DNA of 64,000 nt from VFZN01 sp964543955 (GCA_964543955.1 CAZJBN010000007.1:1-64000); one strand, 5' to 3'; positions 7,718 to 16,737 are shown, counted from the first letter of the stretch. A program made the numbers and translations. Notes: generated by a model from the sequence alone, not told the origin.

Positions 7718-8500
7718 CTACGGTGTCGCGCTTGCTGAGACTTCGGACATCGCACGCGCGATGAGTCCGGTCGCGTTGGCCACCGCGAAGCTGATGCCCT
7801 TGAGGTTGCGCGCCGGCGACACGCCGGTGATCGGCCTCGGGTATCCGCTGGCGCGAATCGTCAGGCGGGAAGGTACGGGCCGCTCGAGCGGCGCCTCGGT
7901 CGCGACCGCCATCCGCACGCCGCTCTTCGTCCGATCGATCGGTGCGGCCAGCTGGCCATCCACCACGCACTGCCCGCGCGGCAGCGTCCAGTCCACGGCC
8001 ACCGCGATCGCGCCCGGCAGGCTGCCCGGCAGCCACTCGACGCCCTCGGACGGCCCCGCCGCGACGATGTAGGCACCCTGGGCGCGCGCGCGGGCAAGCG
8101 CCGCACCAAGCGCATCCGCGTGCGCGGGGTTGCTCGTGCCGAGGCTCAGGTTGATGAAATGCGCGCGCTGCTCGAGCGCCCAGCCAATCGCGGCCACCAG
8201 CGCGCTGGCCGTGGCCTTGAGCTCCTGCTCGAACACGCGTGCCACGAGAATCGCGGCTTCCGGCGCCTTCTCGCGAATGACGGCCGACACGGCGGTCCCG
8301 TGTCCGAGGCGATCGATGAAGTCCGGATGCCTGCCGCCTTCGGCGTCGATGCCCACGCCCTCGATCGATGCCCCGCCAATGTGGGGATGACCGACATGGA
8401 TGCCGCTGTCGATCACCGCAATGCGCACACCGCGCCCCGCCTCGGTGCGGGACGGATCCATCTTCAGCATGCCGGGCTTGAGCCACGTCACGTCCGTCAT
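7718..8500 (-). CDS. qhpE: Subtilisin-like leader peptidase of the amine dehydrogenase system
   Basis: 260-residue S8 peptidase with the catalytic triad visible: IAVIDSGIH (Asp), DRLGHGTAV (His) and KGISFAVANATG (Ser). There is no signal peptide and the protein is small, as expected for a cytoplasmic processing protease. In QHNDH systems QhpE removes the N-terminal leader from the cross-linked gamma subunit before export. Assignment rests on the fold together with its place as last gene of a complete qhp cluster, 56 bp after qhpF. An unrelated S8 peptidase is unlikely in this context. Confidence 0.85.
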   Translation of the reverse strand: MTDVTWLKPGMLKMDPSRTEAGRGVRIAVIDSGIHVGHPHIGGASIEGVGIDAEGGRHPDFIDRLGHGTAVSAVIREKAPEAAILVARVFEQELKATASALVAAIGWALEQRAHFINLSLGTSNPAHADALGAALARARAQGAYIVAAGPSEGVEWLPGSLPGAIAVAVDWTLPRGQCVVDGQLAAPIDRTKSGVRMAVATEAPLERPVPSRLTIRASGYPRPITGVSPARNLKGISFAVANATGLIARAMSEVSASATP

Positions 8501-8556
8501 CGCATCAAGTATAGAGGCTGGACGACCGCAAGGCGGTCACGCCGATGCGCACGGCT

Positions 8557-10314
8557 TCACGTTCCCGTTGGCGCATTGTCGGCGACAGGGTGTGCAAAGA
8601 GCCTGGCAAAGGCGCCGTCGCTCAGCAGGAGGTCCCGCGGCCTGCCGACCTCGACAATGCGGGCGTCCTGCAGGACGATGACGCGATCGGCGCTCATGGC
8701 AACGTCGCGGCGATGCGAGATGACGAGCGTGGTGCGGTCACGCATGATCGACTGGTAGCTGTCCACCACCTGCCGTTCCGAAATCGGGTCCAGCGCGGCG
8801 GTCGGTTCGTCCAGCACCAGCACCGACGGCTTGGCGAGGAACGCGCGCGCCAGGGCGAGCCGCTGCCGCTCGCCAGCCGACAGCTGCCAGCCCCGCTCGC
8901 CGACCACCGTGTCGTACCCCTGCGGAAGGCCGTCGACCAACGGCGAGAGCCCCGCCGCCGCCACGGCGCGGCTCAGATCCTCCGGCCCGGACTCGGGCTG
9001 GACGTACCGCAGGTTCTCGGCAATCGTCGCGTGAAGCAGGGTCGGCTCCTGTTCCACGAGCACCACGTGCCGGCGGAGGGCGTCGAACCGGATCACCCGA
9101 AGGTCCCGGCCGTCGAGCGCAATCGTCCCGCGATCGGGGTCGAGCAGCCGGAGCATCAGCGCGGCAATCGTGGACTTGCCGCTTCCGCTCACGCCCACGA
9201 TGGCGACCGACGTCCCCGGCGTGATCGTGAACGACACATCGTCCAGGATCTTGACACCTCGCTCGGTCCTCAGCGAGACGTTTCGGAACTCGACGCGGCC
9301 CTCCACCGCCGCGAGCGACACCGCGAGGGGCGCTTCTTCGACGTCGATGGGCGCGTCGAGCAATTCGAGGACGCGCTGCCACGAGACCTTTGCCGTGGCG
9401 AGCGCCGTATAGAGCCCCATCAGCGCCTGTACCGGCGCCATCACGCGCATCTGGTACGCCAGGAACGCCGCGAGCGTCCCCAGCGTCAGCGTCCCCTCGA
9501 TCACGCGCCATCCGCCGTACAGGAACACCGTCGAGGCGCCGAGCGACAGCAGCAGTCCTGGCAGCCCTCCGGCCAGGTACGTGACGCGCTGCATGGCCAT
9601 CAGCGCATGGATGAAGCGATCGTTCAGCTGCCGGAAGCGGCCGGCCTCGCGGTGCTGCGCATTCGACGCCACGACGAGCGTCGTCGCCTGCAAGGTCTCG
9701 ATGAGGAAGCTCCCGATGTCGGCGCTCCGCTGCCTGAGGTCCGCGACCCGCGTCTCGAGCCGGCGCCGGTAGTAGACGAGCGCCGCCAGGCTCAGCGGCA
9801 TGACGGCGCCCGTCAGGAGCGCGAGCCTCCAGTCGAGCCACAACATCATCCCGATGCAGCCGATGAGGAACAGGATGTTCCCGACCCAGGCCAGCGCCGC
9901 CTCCGCCGCAACGCGCTGTATCTCCCCGATGTCGCTGTTGATGCGCGCCACGATGTCGCCCAGCCGCGTGCGGGCGTAGAACCGCGGCGACAGGCGCTGC
10001 AGGTGCTGGTAGAGCGACAGCCGCATGTCGAAGAGGATCTCCGCCGACACGCGTGTGTACCGCAGGCCGCTGACGACGTTCAACACGTAGCTGAAGAGGC
10101 CGAGCGCGGCAAAGAGGAGCACGATGCGCTGCAGGGCCGCCATATCGCGGCCGAGGAGCGCGTGGTCCACCAGGTCGCGCGTGAGGAACGGCGTGATGAG
10201 GGACAGCGCCGTGCTGAGGAGGCTGATGCCCATCACGAGCGCCAGGCGGCGCCAGTAGGGCGTCAGGTAGGCGAAGGCCCGTCGGAGATCCGCGCGCGGC
10301 GGACGCGCCTCCAT
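8557..10314 (-). CDS. qhpF: ABC exporter (fused permease-ATPase) for QHNDH gamma subunit
   Basis: 585-residue half-size exporter. Residues ~1-320 hold six membrane helices; the ATPase domain has Walker A GVSGSGKST, Q-loop VEQEPTLLHATI, signature LSAGERQR, Walker B VLVLDEPTAALD and H-loop VISHRRD. In Paracoccus-type systems QhpF is needed to move the processed gamma subunit to the periplasm. It starts 9 bp after qhpB. By sequence alone it resembles multidrug or peptide exporters; the operon gives the specific role. Confidence 0.88.
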   Translation of the reverse strand: MEARPPRADLRRAFAYLTPYWRRLALVMGISLLSTALSLITPFLTRDLVDHALLGRDMAALQRIVLLFAALGLFSYVLNVVSGLRYTRVSAEILFDMRLSLYQHLQRLSPRFYARTRLGDIVARINSDIGEIQRVAAEAALAWVGNILFLIGCIGMMLWLDWRLALLTGAVMPLSLAALVYYRRRLETRVADLRQRSADIGSFLIETLQATTLVVASNAQHREAGRFRQLNDRFIHALMAMQRVTYLAGGLPGLLLSLGASTVFLYGGWRVIEGTLTLGTLAAFLAYQMRVMAPVQALMGLYTALATAKVSWQRVLELLDAPIDVEEAPLAVSLAAVEGRVEFRNVSLRTERGVKILDDVSFTITPGTSVAIVGVSGSGKSTIAALMLRLLDPDRGTIALDGRDLRVIRFDALRRHVVLVEQEPTLLHATIAENLRYVQPESGPEDLSRAVAAAGLSPLVDGLPQGYDTVVGERGWQLSAGERQRLALARAFLAKPSVLVLDEPTAALDPISERQVVDSYQSIMRDRTTLVISHRRDVAMSADRVIVLQDARIVEVGRPRDLLLSDGAFARLFAHPVADNAPTGT

Positions 10315-10323
10315 CGCCCGGCC

Positions 10324-11466
10324 TCAGCGGGCGGAGGTGGTGGACGCGCGGGCCGGCACGACGAAGAGCTCCGTCGTCTGATCCGCGTTCATCTGGATCG
10401 TGCGCAGGTAGCGATAGGTCGCCGCGTCGTAGATGTCGATGGTGGCGCCGGCGACGTAGACGTACAGGTGCTTCCCGTTCGAGCTGACGCGCAGGCCCAT
10501 CCGGGGCCGGCCGGCGAACTCGGCACGCGAGACGACGGCGTTCTTCTCGAGATCGAACGTCCAGAACTCGTAGCGGCCGATGTCCGACTTGATGCCGTAG
10601 GCGCGCTTCTGGTCCGGCGCCTGCGCGAACGAGACGGACTCGGCAGGGCCGAGCGGGCTGAAGTCGACGGTCCTGGCGGCGAGGTTCACGCGGCCGATAC
10701 CCATGATCCGCCGGTTCTGCACCGGGTCCTGCAGCGTCAGGAGGCCCGTGAACGTGCCGGGCGGATCGTAGAAGTCGTGGACGGGTCCGAGGTTCAGTCG
10801 GCCCATCCCGGCCTCGGGCGCCTGCTGGTACGGCCAGGTCTCGACCTCCTCGAAGTCGCCGGCGTCGACGACGATGACCTCGTCGCCGAAGAAGTACAGC
10901 AGCTTCCCGTCGGGCGAGAAGCGCACGTTCACGAACTCGCGCTCTTCGTTGCGCGGCCACGGAATGGTACGGGTCACCTTGCCGGTGGCGAGGTCGAACT
11001 GCTGCAGCGTCGGCGGGCCAATCTCCCATCGATCGACGAGCTTCGTCGCCGTGCGCGTGAGCAGGAGCAGGTAGCGGTTGAGCGGATCGGCCTGCATGCT
11101 GATGACACGCGTGCGGCGATTCCCCTCGCGCAGGTTGTAGGTCTGGATCGACTTGCGCGCGGCGATGTCCACGACCTCGAGCTTCTCGTAGCTCGAGTCC
11201 AGGACGTAGAAACGCGTGCGATCCTGCGAGGGGACCAGGGAACGCGGAATGCCGTTCTGCAGCACGATCCGGTCAACGAGCTTCTCCGTGGCCTCGTCGA
11301 TGATCTGGATATCGCCGGCATACGTGCCGATGTACATCAGCCCGTCGCCGCCGGACACGCGCGGCGCATCGGGCTTGCCCTGCGCGGACGCGAGGGTCGC
11401 AATCGCGGCAGCAGTGATCGCGATGACGGCCGGGACGACGTGCCGGGTGCTCGCTCGCTTCACCAT
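10324..11466 (-). CDS. qhpB: Quinohemoprotein amine dehydrogenase beta subunit
   Basis: 380-residue exported seven-bladed propeller-like protein. A signal peptide (VVPAVIAITAAAIATLASAQ) is followed by repeated beta-blade patterns such as LMYIGTYAGDIQIIDEAT, LLYFFGDEVIVVDAGDF and HLYVYVAGATIDIYDAATY. In QHNDH the beta subunit is a propeller that encloses the CTQ-bearing gamma subunit together with alpha. It lies 4 bp after qhpC, in the A-D-C-B order typical of the operon. Confidence 0.88.
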   Translation of the reverse strand: MVKRASTRHVVPAVIAITAAAIATLASAQGKPDAPRVSGGDGLMYIGTYAGDIQIIDEATEKLVDRIVLQNGIPRSLVPSQDRTRFYVLDSSYEKLEVVDIAARKSIQTYNLREGNRRTRVISMQADPLNRYLLLLTRTATKLVDRWEIGPPTLQQFDLATGKVTRTIPWPRNEEREFVNVRFSPDGKLLYFFGDEVIVVDAGDFEEVETWPYQQAPEAGMGRLNLGPVHDFYDPPGTFTGLLTLQDPVQNRRIMGIGRVNLAARTVDFSPLGPAESVSFAQAPDQKRAYGIKSDIGRYEFWTFDLEKNAVVSRAEFAGRPRMGLRVSSNGKHLYVYVAGATIDIYDAATYRYLRTIQMNADQTTELFVVPARASTTSAR

Positions 11467-11470
11467 GCCG

Positions 11471-11815
11471 TCATCCCGGGAACACGAGATCGATCTTCCG
11501 CCAGTCCTTCTGCGCGGCCGCGCACTTGGCCGTCCAGTCCGGCGCGTGGTTCAACTGATCGGGCACCTGCGCCGGCCAGAAGCAGCCCATGTGGCAATCG
11601 AACAGGTCGCGTTCGACCGGCTGGCACAACCCGGCAGTGCCGCCCGTGCGGTCGGCTTCCCAGCCTGGCGAGAACACGAGCGAGCAGCCCGGCGGGATGT
11701 GCGGAGGCTCCGGCTGCTGCGGCGGCCCGCCGCCCTGCTGCAGCGCGACGACGTCGACCGCAGTGACCTGTTCGACGCGCTCGGCCTTGCGATTAATGGC
11801 GCTGAGGTGCTTCAT
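11471..11815 (-). CDS. qhpC: Quinohemoprotein amine dehydrogenase gamma (catalytic, CTQ) subunit
   Basis: Small catalytic subunit carrying the cysteine tryptophylquinone cofactor. Start is placed at the ATG at 11815 (MKHLSAINRK); an in-frame ATG at 11827 would add MEQT. Numbering from 11827, the cross-linking residues all keep the spacing known for QHNDH gamma: Cys48-Glu57, Cys68-Asp74, Cys82-Asp90 (thioether bonds) and Cys78-Trp84 (the CTQ pair), a constant offset of 41 from the mature enzyme. The motif reads DCHMGCFWPAQVPD; known enzymes have Trp-Trp where this has Phe-Trp. Cys102 is extra. The leader (about 37-41 residues, Pro/Gln-rich near its end) is removed by QhpE. It overlaps the qhpD 3' end. 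Confidence 0.95.
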   Translation of the reverse strand: MKHLSAINRKAERVEQVTAVDVVALQQGGGPPQQPEPPHIPPGCSLVFSPGWEADRTGGTAGLCQPVERDLFDCHMGCFWPAQVPDQLNHAPDWTAKCAAAQKDWRKIDLVFPG

Positions 11816-13301
11816 CGTCTGCTCCATCGAACTGGCGGAGGAAGGCGGGGTTCTTCACCGCCAGCTCGCCGTAGATCTCCAGGCACGTGTGCGTCCAGCC
11901 CCGAATCCACTCGCAGTAGTGGAGGTTCGGACCGGTGGTGGTTCCGTAGCGCGTGTGCGCTTCGTGATAGCAGCCGCCGGCGCAGATGGGACGGGCCCAG
12001 CACGACTGGCAATCCGTCTTGTGATCGATGTGGTGCGCCTCGAGGAACGTCGCCTGCGTCTCGCGATCGACGCCCTCGGTCACCGAGCCGAAGCGGTGCG
12101 CATCGGACCCGGCAAACCGATGGCACAGCGCCACCTCCCCGTCGGTCGCCACGCCCATCAGCCCGATGCCGGCGCCGCAGGGGTACGCCTTCGCGTGTCC
12201 CTGGTGCAGCTCCTGCAGCGTCTCGCGGACGTTGGAGAAGCCGTGGTGCCGATTCTCGAGGGAGGCCTGCAGGAAGTCCGCGGCCAGCTCGCGAAACTGC
12301 GCGAGCAGGTGATCGAATCCGCCGTCGGAGATGGCGTGTCCTCGCTGGGGCGCCGTCGTGACCGGGGCGAAGCCCACTTCCCAGAACCCCATCTCGTCGT
12401 GCAGGTGCCTGTAGATCCGCATGACGTCCAGCGTCTGCCGGGTGAGCGTCACGCGGGCGCCGATCGGCCGCGTCGTGTGCCGCGCGAGCAGCGCCTTGAT
12501 CCGCGGCGCGGCCATCGCGTAGCTGCCCTGCCCGTTGCTGAACACGCGGAACTTGTCCTGGATCTCCTGCGGACCGTCGATGGAGATCGTGACGCCGATG
12601 CGCTCGTCGGCGAGGAAGTCGATGACCTCGGGACGAAGCAGCGTGGCATTGGTCGTGAGGCTGAAGTCGACGTCCTTGCCGAGCTCGCGTCCCCGCGCGC
12701 GTGCATAGGCCACGGCCTTCGTCAGGACCGGGAAGTTCATCAGCGTCTCGCCGCCGAAGAACGTGATGTGCGCGGCGCGATTGGCGCCGCTCTCGCGGAG
12801 CGCGAAGTCGACCGCCGCCCGCGCCGTCTCCTCGCTCATGAACTTGGGCTGCGAGCCATTCTCCGTATCGACGATCTTGTCCTCACCGTACTCGTAGCAG
12901 TACTCGCAGCTCAGGTTGCACTGGTTCGTGACGTTGACAACGAGCGTCTGGAGCGGCACCGGGGTGAGTGGCAGGATCCTGGGCCTGGGGGGCGGCGCTT
13001 CAGCTCCGCCTGTGGCGGGACTGACGTCCCGCCCTACGATGTCTGGCCCTGCGACCTCACGCCGTACGACCGCCCTGACCCGCTGCAGCTCGGCCAGCGT
13101 CTCGTCCACCTCGCCGGCACCGAACCGATCGGCCAGGCCCGCGACGATCGCTTCGAGCGGCTGCGGTGCCTCACGCAACAGGGCCACGACAGCATCGGCG
13201 CAGTCGTCGAACGCGAACACCGCCGCGCTCGGCACCATGTAGGCGAAGTGCCGGCCCGAGGCCTCGAACGCGTGAAATTCGCCGACGGAGAGCAGGCTCA
13301 C
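11793..13301 (-). CDS. qhpD: Radical SAM/SPASM enzyme forming thioether cross-links in QhpC
   Basis: 502 residues from a GTG at 13301, sharing GTGA with the qhpA stop. Residues ~1-80 are a small N-terminal domain typical of peptide-binding radical SAM enzymes. The core starts near residue 115 with the [4Fe-4S] motif C128-x3-C132-x2-C135 (NQCNLSCEYCYE), then FFGGETLMN and SISIDG-like TISIDGPQ. The C-terminal SPASM part has many Cys (AYPCGAGIGLMG, ALCHRF, DCQSCWARPICAGGCYHEA, YCEW) for auxiliary clusters. QhpD makes the three Cys-to-Asp/Glu bonds in QhpC. Residues 88-104 are encoded by a palindromic repeat inserted in frame. Confidence 0.95.
   Translation of the reverse strand: MSLLSVGEFHAFEASGRHFAYMVPSAAVFAFDDCADAVVALLREAPQPLEAIVAGLADRFGAGEVDETLAELQRVRAVVRREVAGPDIVGRDVSPATGGAEAPPPRPRILPLTPVPLQTLVVNVTNQCNLSCEYCYEYGEDKIVDTENGSQPKFMSEETARAAVDFALRESGANRAAHITFFGGETLMNFPVLTKAVAYARARGRELGKDVDFSLTTNATLLRPEVIDFLADERIGVTISIDGPQEIQDKFRVFSNGQGSYAMAAPRIKALLARHTTRPIGARVTLTRQTLDVMRIYRHLHDEMGFWEVGFAPVTTAPQRGHAISDGGFDHLLAQFRELAADFLQASLENRHHGFSNVRETLQELHQGHAKAYPCGAGIGLMGVATDGEVALCHRFAGSDAHRFGSVTEGVDRETQATFLEAHHIDHKTDCQSCWARPICAGGCYHEAHTRYGTTTGPNLHYCEWIRGWTHTCLEIYGELAVKNPAFLRQFDGADDEAPQRH
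12990..13039. repeat. Double-hairpin palindromic repeat inside qhpD
   Basis: 50-bp element made of two adjacent hairpins: GGCGGCGCTTCAGCTCCGCC, a TGT spacer, then GGCGGGACTGACGTCCCGCC, ending CTACGA. It matches the intergenic element at 20599-20651 hairpin for hairpin. Here it lies in the coding sequence of qhpD, in frame, in the linker between the N-terminal and radical SAM domains. It encodes a Gly/Pro/Ala-rich stretch with no stop. Confidence 0.8.
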
Positions 13302-15133
13302 GGAATCACCGATGGATCGAACTTCATGTACAGCGGCACCGTGACGAGCAGGTGCGACCGCCCGCGGATCGGCGCAGGTGGCGGTGCCGACATCCCGGGC
13401 GGCACGTAGGTGGCCACGACCCACACGTCGCCGACGTTGTTCCTCTCGCCGGAGCGACTGGGGTTCGGGCCCTCGATGTTCGGCGTGAACAGGCCCGTCT
13501 TCGGATCGATCGCGCCGACAAACTCGGTGTCGTTGTCGTCGAAGGTCGCGGTGTACTCCTCGAGGCTCCACGTCACGTCCATCAGGTCCAGCTCGAGGTC
13601 GTCCGGAGTGCCGGGCTTCCTGTCCGGACCGTGGTGATAGCCCCAGGCCTCGAACTGCGCGAACATCTTGGGGAACGTCACACCGCCCACCCGGGCCATG
13701 TTCCAGGCCGGCGTCACGCGGATCGACTCGACCGTGTCGTACACCGCGAGGGCACCAGGCTTGACCGCACCGGCCACGACGATGTCGCGGGGGCCAATGG
13801 CGGCTGTCGGCGCCACATCGACAGTGGCCGTGATGACATCACCCGCCACGCTCACATTGGAGACGGTGAGGCCCGGGCCAAGGTCCACGTCGCGCCCCTG
13901 CAGGCCCGAAGGCGGGTTGGCCGCGAAGATCCTGACCGTCTGACCGCTCTGACCGGTGCGGAGCGCTCGGCGATCCACACCCAGCAGGCGCGTCTCCTGG
14001 CCGAGTCGGCTCAACCGGACGTCCATGCCGAGCTCATCGTGCGCGCCAGTGAACCACCGTCCCTCGATGCCCTGCCAGTCGCGATCGACGAACATCACTT
14101 CGCGAAGCGCCGTCTCGTCGTCACCACCGACCGTGGAGCGGCCGCGCCACTGGTAGCCGGTGTAGATGAGGGCCCGGCCGCTCCGCTTCACCTGCTCCCC
14201 TGACCGCGCATAGGTATACGTGATCTCGGTCGTGAACTCGTCGGGCGCGTCCGGCACCGGCGTCATCACCACTCGTCCGAACACGGGTCCTTTCCCGGGC
14301 TCGTGTCCGGCGAGCGTCCACGTGCCGCCGAGCCGTGCCGGCCGCATCGTCGCCGACCATTCGGCCCACTCCGCGGTCTGGAGCGGGAACGCCTTCGACA
14401 GGTGATCGACGGCCTTCTCGACGGGATGGCGGGTGTCGGCCGGACGGCCGTCAGGTCCGCGGTCGCGAGGCGCCGGCCCCATGCGTCTGAAGCCCTGGCG
14501 GTCGACGAGCGGATACCAGCCCCGGTGCATCGCGATCAACAGGTCCCACTCGCTCGGCGTGCGGCGCTGCGAGATGACACGGCCGAGCGAATGACAGGCC
14601 GCGCAGACCTCCACGTCGGAACTCGCGGTGTACTTCTCATCGACGAGACGTCGCTCGACCTCGTAGGCCGCGGGTCTGGCCTCTTCCGGCGCGAGCCCGA
14701 GATGATTCGACAGGTACTTGACCACCTGGCGCGCCGTGGCGGGCTCGATCGTCAGCCCGTTGAGCGCCACCATCCGCTTGATGGAATCCTGCCACCCCTC
14801 CGGCGTATTGCGCTGAAACGAGATGCGCGACATCTGCTGCTTGTCGTCGCTCTTGTGGCAGGACCCGCAGGCCTGCTGCACCGTCGCATCCGGAATGGGA
14901 ATGCCGGCCTCACGCGGCGCGCCGCCGGCAGGCGTCGCAGGAGCCGGGGCGCCAATCTGCCCGGTCGCGATGGCGGGTGCGGCCAGGGCAAGCGTCAGGG
15001 CAATGGTCAGCAGGCGCTCACGCCGCGGCCGATCTGCCAGGCCGCGCCCACGAGCGAACGGGTTGACATGCATGACGCTTCGCAGGCTTCGCGCTCGTGT
15101 GGTCATGATCGCCAGTCGGCAATGTTGTACCAC
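13298..15133 (-). CDS. qhpA: Quinohemoprotein amine dehydrogenase alpha subunit (diheme)
   Basis: Largest subunit of the periplasmic amine dehydrogenase, which oxidatively deaminates primary amines and passes electrons to a soluble cytochrome or copper protein. 611 residues from the ATG at 15133; ATGs at 15106 and 15073 are alternative starts and the latter gives the cleanest signal peptide (RRERLLTIALTLALAAPAIATG). Two haem c sites are visible: C89-x2-C92-H (QACGSCH) and C177-x2-C180-H (VCAACHS). The C-terminal half is beta-rich with Ig-like domains (VRIFAANPP, DVDLGPGLTVSNVSV), as in the known enzyme. It begins 30 bp after qhpG and overlaps qhpD. Confidence 0.94.
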   Translation of the reverse strand: MVQHCRLAIMTTRARSLRSVMHVNPFARGRGLADRPRRERLLTIALTLALAAPAIATGQIGAPAPATPAGGAPREAGIPIPDATVQQACGSCHKSDDKQQMSRISFQRNTPEGWQDSIKRMVALNGLTIEPATARQVVKYLSNHLGLAPEEARPAAYEVERRLVDEKYTASSDVEVCAACHSLGRVISQRRTPSEWDLLIAMHRGWYPLVDRQGFRRMGPAPRDRGPDGRPADTRHPVEKAVDHLSKAFPLQTAEWAEWSATMRPARLGGTWTLAGHEPGKGPVFGRVVMTPVPDAPDEFTTEITYTYARSGEQVKRSGRALIYTGYQWRGRSTVGGDDETALREVMFVDRDWQGIEGRWFTGAHDELGMDVRLSRLGQETRLLGVDRRALRTGQSGQTVRIFAANPPSGLQGRDVDLGPGLTVSNVSVAGDVITATVDVAPTAAIGPRDIVVAGAVKPGALAVYDTVESIRVTPAWNMARVGGVTFPKMFAQFEAWGYHHGPDRKPGTPDDLELDLMDVTWSLEEYTATFDDNDTEFVGAIDPKTGLFTPNIEGPNPSRSGERNNVGDVWVVATYVPPGMSAPPPAPIRGRSHLLVTVPLYMKFDPSVIP

Positions 15134-15163
15134 AGTTGCCCCGATGCGAGCGCGTGTCCGACA

Positions 15164-16585
15164 CTACTCTTCGACGAGCCAACCCCGGGCAACGGCCGTG
15201 GCAAGGGCCGTGAGGAACGGCGGCAGATCGGTCGGTCCGCTCCTCCTGACGCACGCCTCGTACAGATCGGGCACCTGCCGGTGGGCCGGCGCCAGCGAGA
15301 CCAGCGTCACCACGTCCACGTCGTGCAGGAACCGCACGCCCGCCTCGTCCTCTGGGGTCACCAGCCGGGGCTCCATCACGATTTCGGCGCCGCTGATCGC
15401 CGGACGCAGGACGGTCGTCACCACCGGCGCCATGCGAAGGCGGAGCTCGGGTGCGCGGCGAATGCGATCGTAGGCCGCCCTTACCTCGTCGACGCCAGGC
15501 CCGCTCGAGGAGACAGCCGACGCGGCGTCGACATCCGCGCGGTCCGTCCAGAACGGATGAGACTGCCCACGGGCGGCCACCGACAGGAACTGCTTCGTCA
15601 GACCGCGGAACGTGGCGTACACCTCGGCCTCGCGCGCTGCATAGAACGATCGCGCCGTTTCGGCCATGCCCGGCCGCGTCAGCGCAGTGTGCGTCGCGAC
15701 GGCCGCCAGCCACCCGGACCCGAGCGCCTTGCGCACCCCGGCCGACGACAGGGGATCGATGAAGGACGCCGCGTCGCCAACGAGCAGCCAGCCGTCGCCG
15801 GCGTACGTCTCGGACGCGTAGAGCGACGCATCCCATCCTGCGGGTTCACCTTCCATGACGGCTCCGGCCAGGAGCGCCGCGAATCGCCGGGTCTTCGCAA
15901 TCTCGGCTCGGTACGCGTGTGCCGCCCCCTCACCGCGTGTCATGGCCGTCGTCTGCGGATCCACCATGACCGCGACTGCCCGGCGCGTGCCATCGACCGG
16001 CACCGACCACGCCCAGCCATCCGCGTAGGATTCGATGAGGGTGTGCGTGGAATCAGGTGCCCGCCACACGGCCGACCTCCAGGTCGCCGTCAGCGCCACC
16101 GTGCGGTGGCCCTGCTCGTAGCATCGCCCGCCACACCTACGCGCCAGGAGGCCCGCACGACCGGTGCAGTCGAGCCGCACCGGCGCGGGCAGCGCGAGGG
16201 CCGCGTCCGGAGACAGGAGGTGCTCCTCCACATCGACACCGGCGTCGATCGCCGACTGTCGCAGCACGCGCTCGAGCGCTGTCGTGGTGGCCTGCCAGCC
16301 GCGCGCGCCACCCGCGAAGGGCTCCACGCGCGTCTCGTCGCTGCCCCACCACACGGTATTGCCGGTCGAGCGAACGAATCCCGCGGCATCGACCGCATCG
16401 GTGACGCCGAGCAGGTCGAACAGCTTCCGGCAGCTCGGAGTCAGCGACTCCGCCAGCGGAACGGCTCGTGCCTGCGGCCTGGTGACGAGCCTGACGTCGT
16501 GACCCCATCGTGTGAGGAGTGTCGCCGCGGTGCAGCCGGCGGGGCCGCCGCCGAGGACGAGGACTTCCGGGATGCCGCCGCGCAT
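15164..16585 (-). CDS. qhpG: FAD-dependent monooxygenase for CTQ formation
   Basis: 473-residue flavoprotein with the dinucleotide motif VLGGGPAGCTAA at residues ~9-20, DG-type GD motif GWLLVGDAASFIDPLSSAGV, and general similarity to tryptophan-halogenase/PHBH-like monooxygenases. In the QHNDH pathway QhpG dihydroxylates the gamma-subunit tryptophan, after QhpD has cross-linked the peptide, starting quinone formation. Here it is the first gene of the operon rather than near the end as in Paracoccus. The 152-bp gap to the divergent SDR gene should contain the operon promoter, which I cannot define. Confidence 0.9.
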   Translation of the reverse strand: MRGGIPEVLVLGGGPAGCTAATLLTRWGHDVRLVTRPQARAVPLAESLTPSCRKLFDLLGVTDAVDAAGFVRSTGNTVWWGSDETRVEPFAGGARGWQATTTALERVLRQSAIDAGVDVEEHLLSPDAALALPAPVRLDCTGRAGLLARRCGGRCYEQGHRTVALTATWRSAVWRAPDSTHTLIESYADGWAWSVPVDGTRRAVAVMVDPQTTAMTRGEGAAHAYRAEIAKTRRFAALLAGAVMEGEPAGWDASLYASETYAGDGWLLVGDAASFIDPLSSAGVRKALGSGWLAAVATHTALTRPGMAETARSFYAAREAEVYATFRGLTKQFLSVAARGQSHPFWTDRADVDAASAVSSSGPGVDEVRAAYDRIRRAPELRLRMAPVVTTVLRPAISGAEIVMEPRLVTPEDEAGVRFLHDVDVVTLVSLAPAHRQVPDLYEACVRRSGPTDLPPFLTALATAVARGWLVEE

Positions 16586-16737
16586 GCGACTCGATTATCG
16601 CCTCGTCCGGCCTGCGAACCCGCTGACCCTGGCCTGCCCTCTGCGGTCGCCAGAAGCGTGGACTCCACCACCGACGCGTCGATCCCGATCGAACGCGCCG
16701 GAATCCGCGACCCGCGTTCGCGCCATGCCCATGTAGT

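Noticed and set aside
8545..11766. 1073-codon open frame on the plus strand across qhpF and qhpB
   Set aside because: It is antisense to two well-supported genes, Arg/His-rich and without any recognisable motif; a GC-skew artefact.
13302..13571. Longer start for qhpD at 13571
   Set aside because: The extra 90 codons lie over the qhpA 3' end in another frame and are Arg-rich noise; the GTG at 13301 overlaps the qhpA stop as GTGA.
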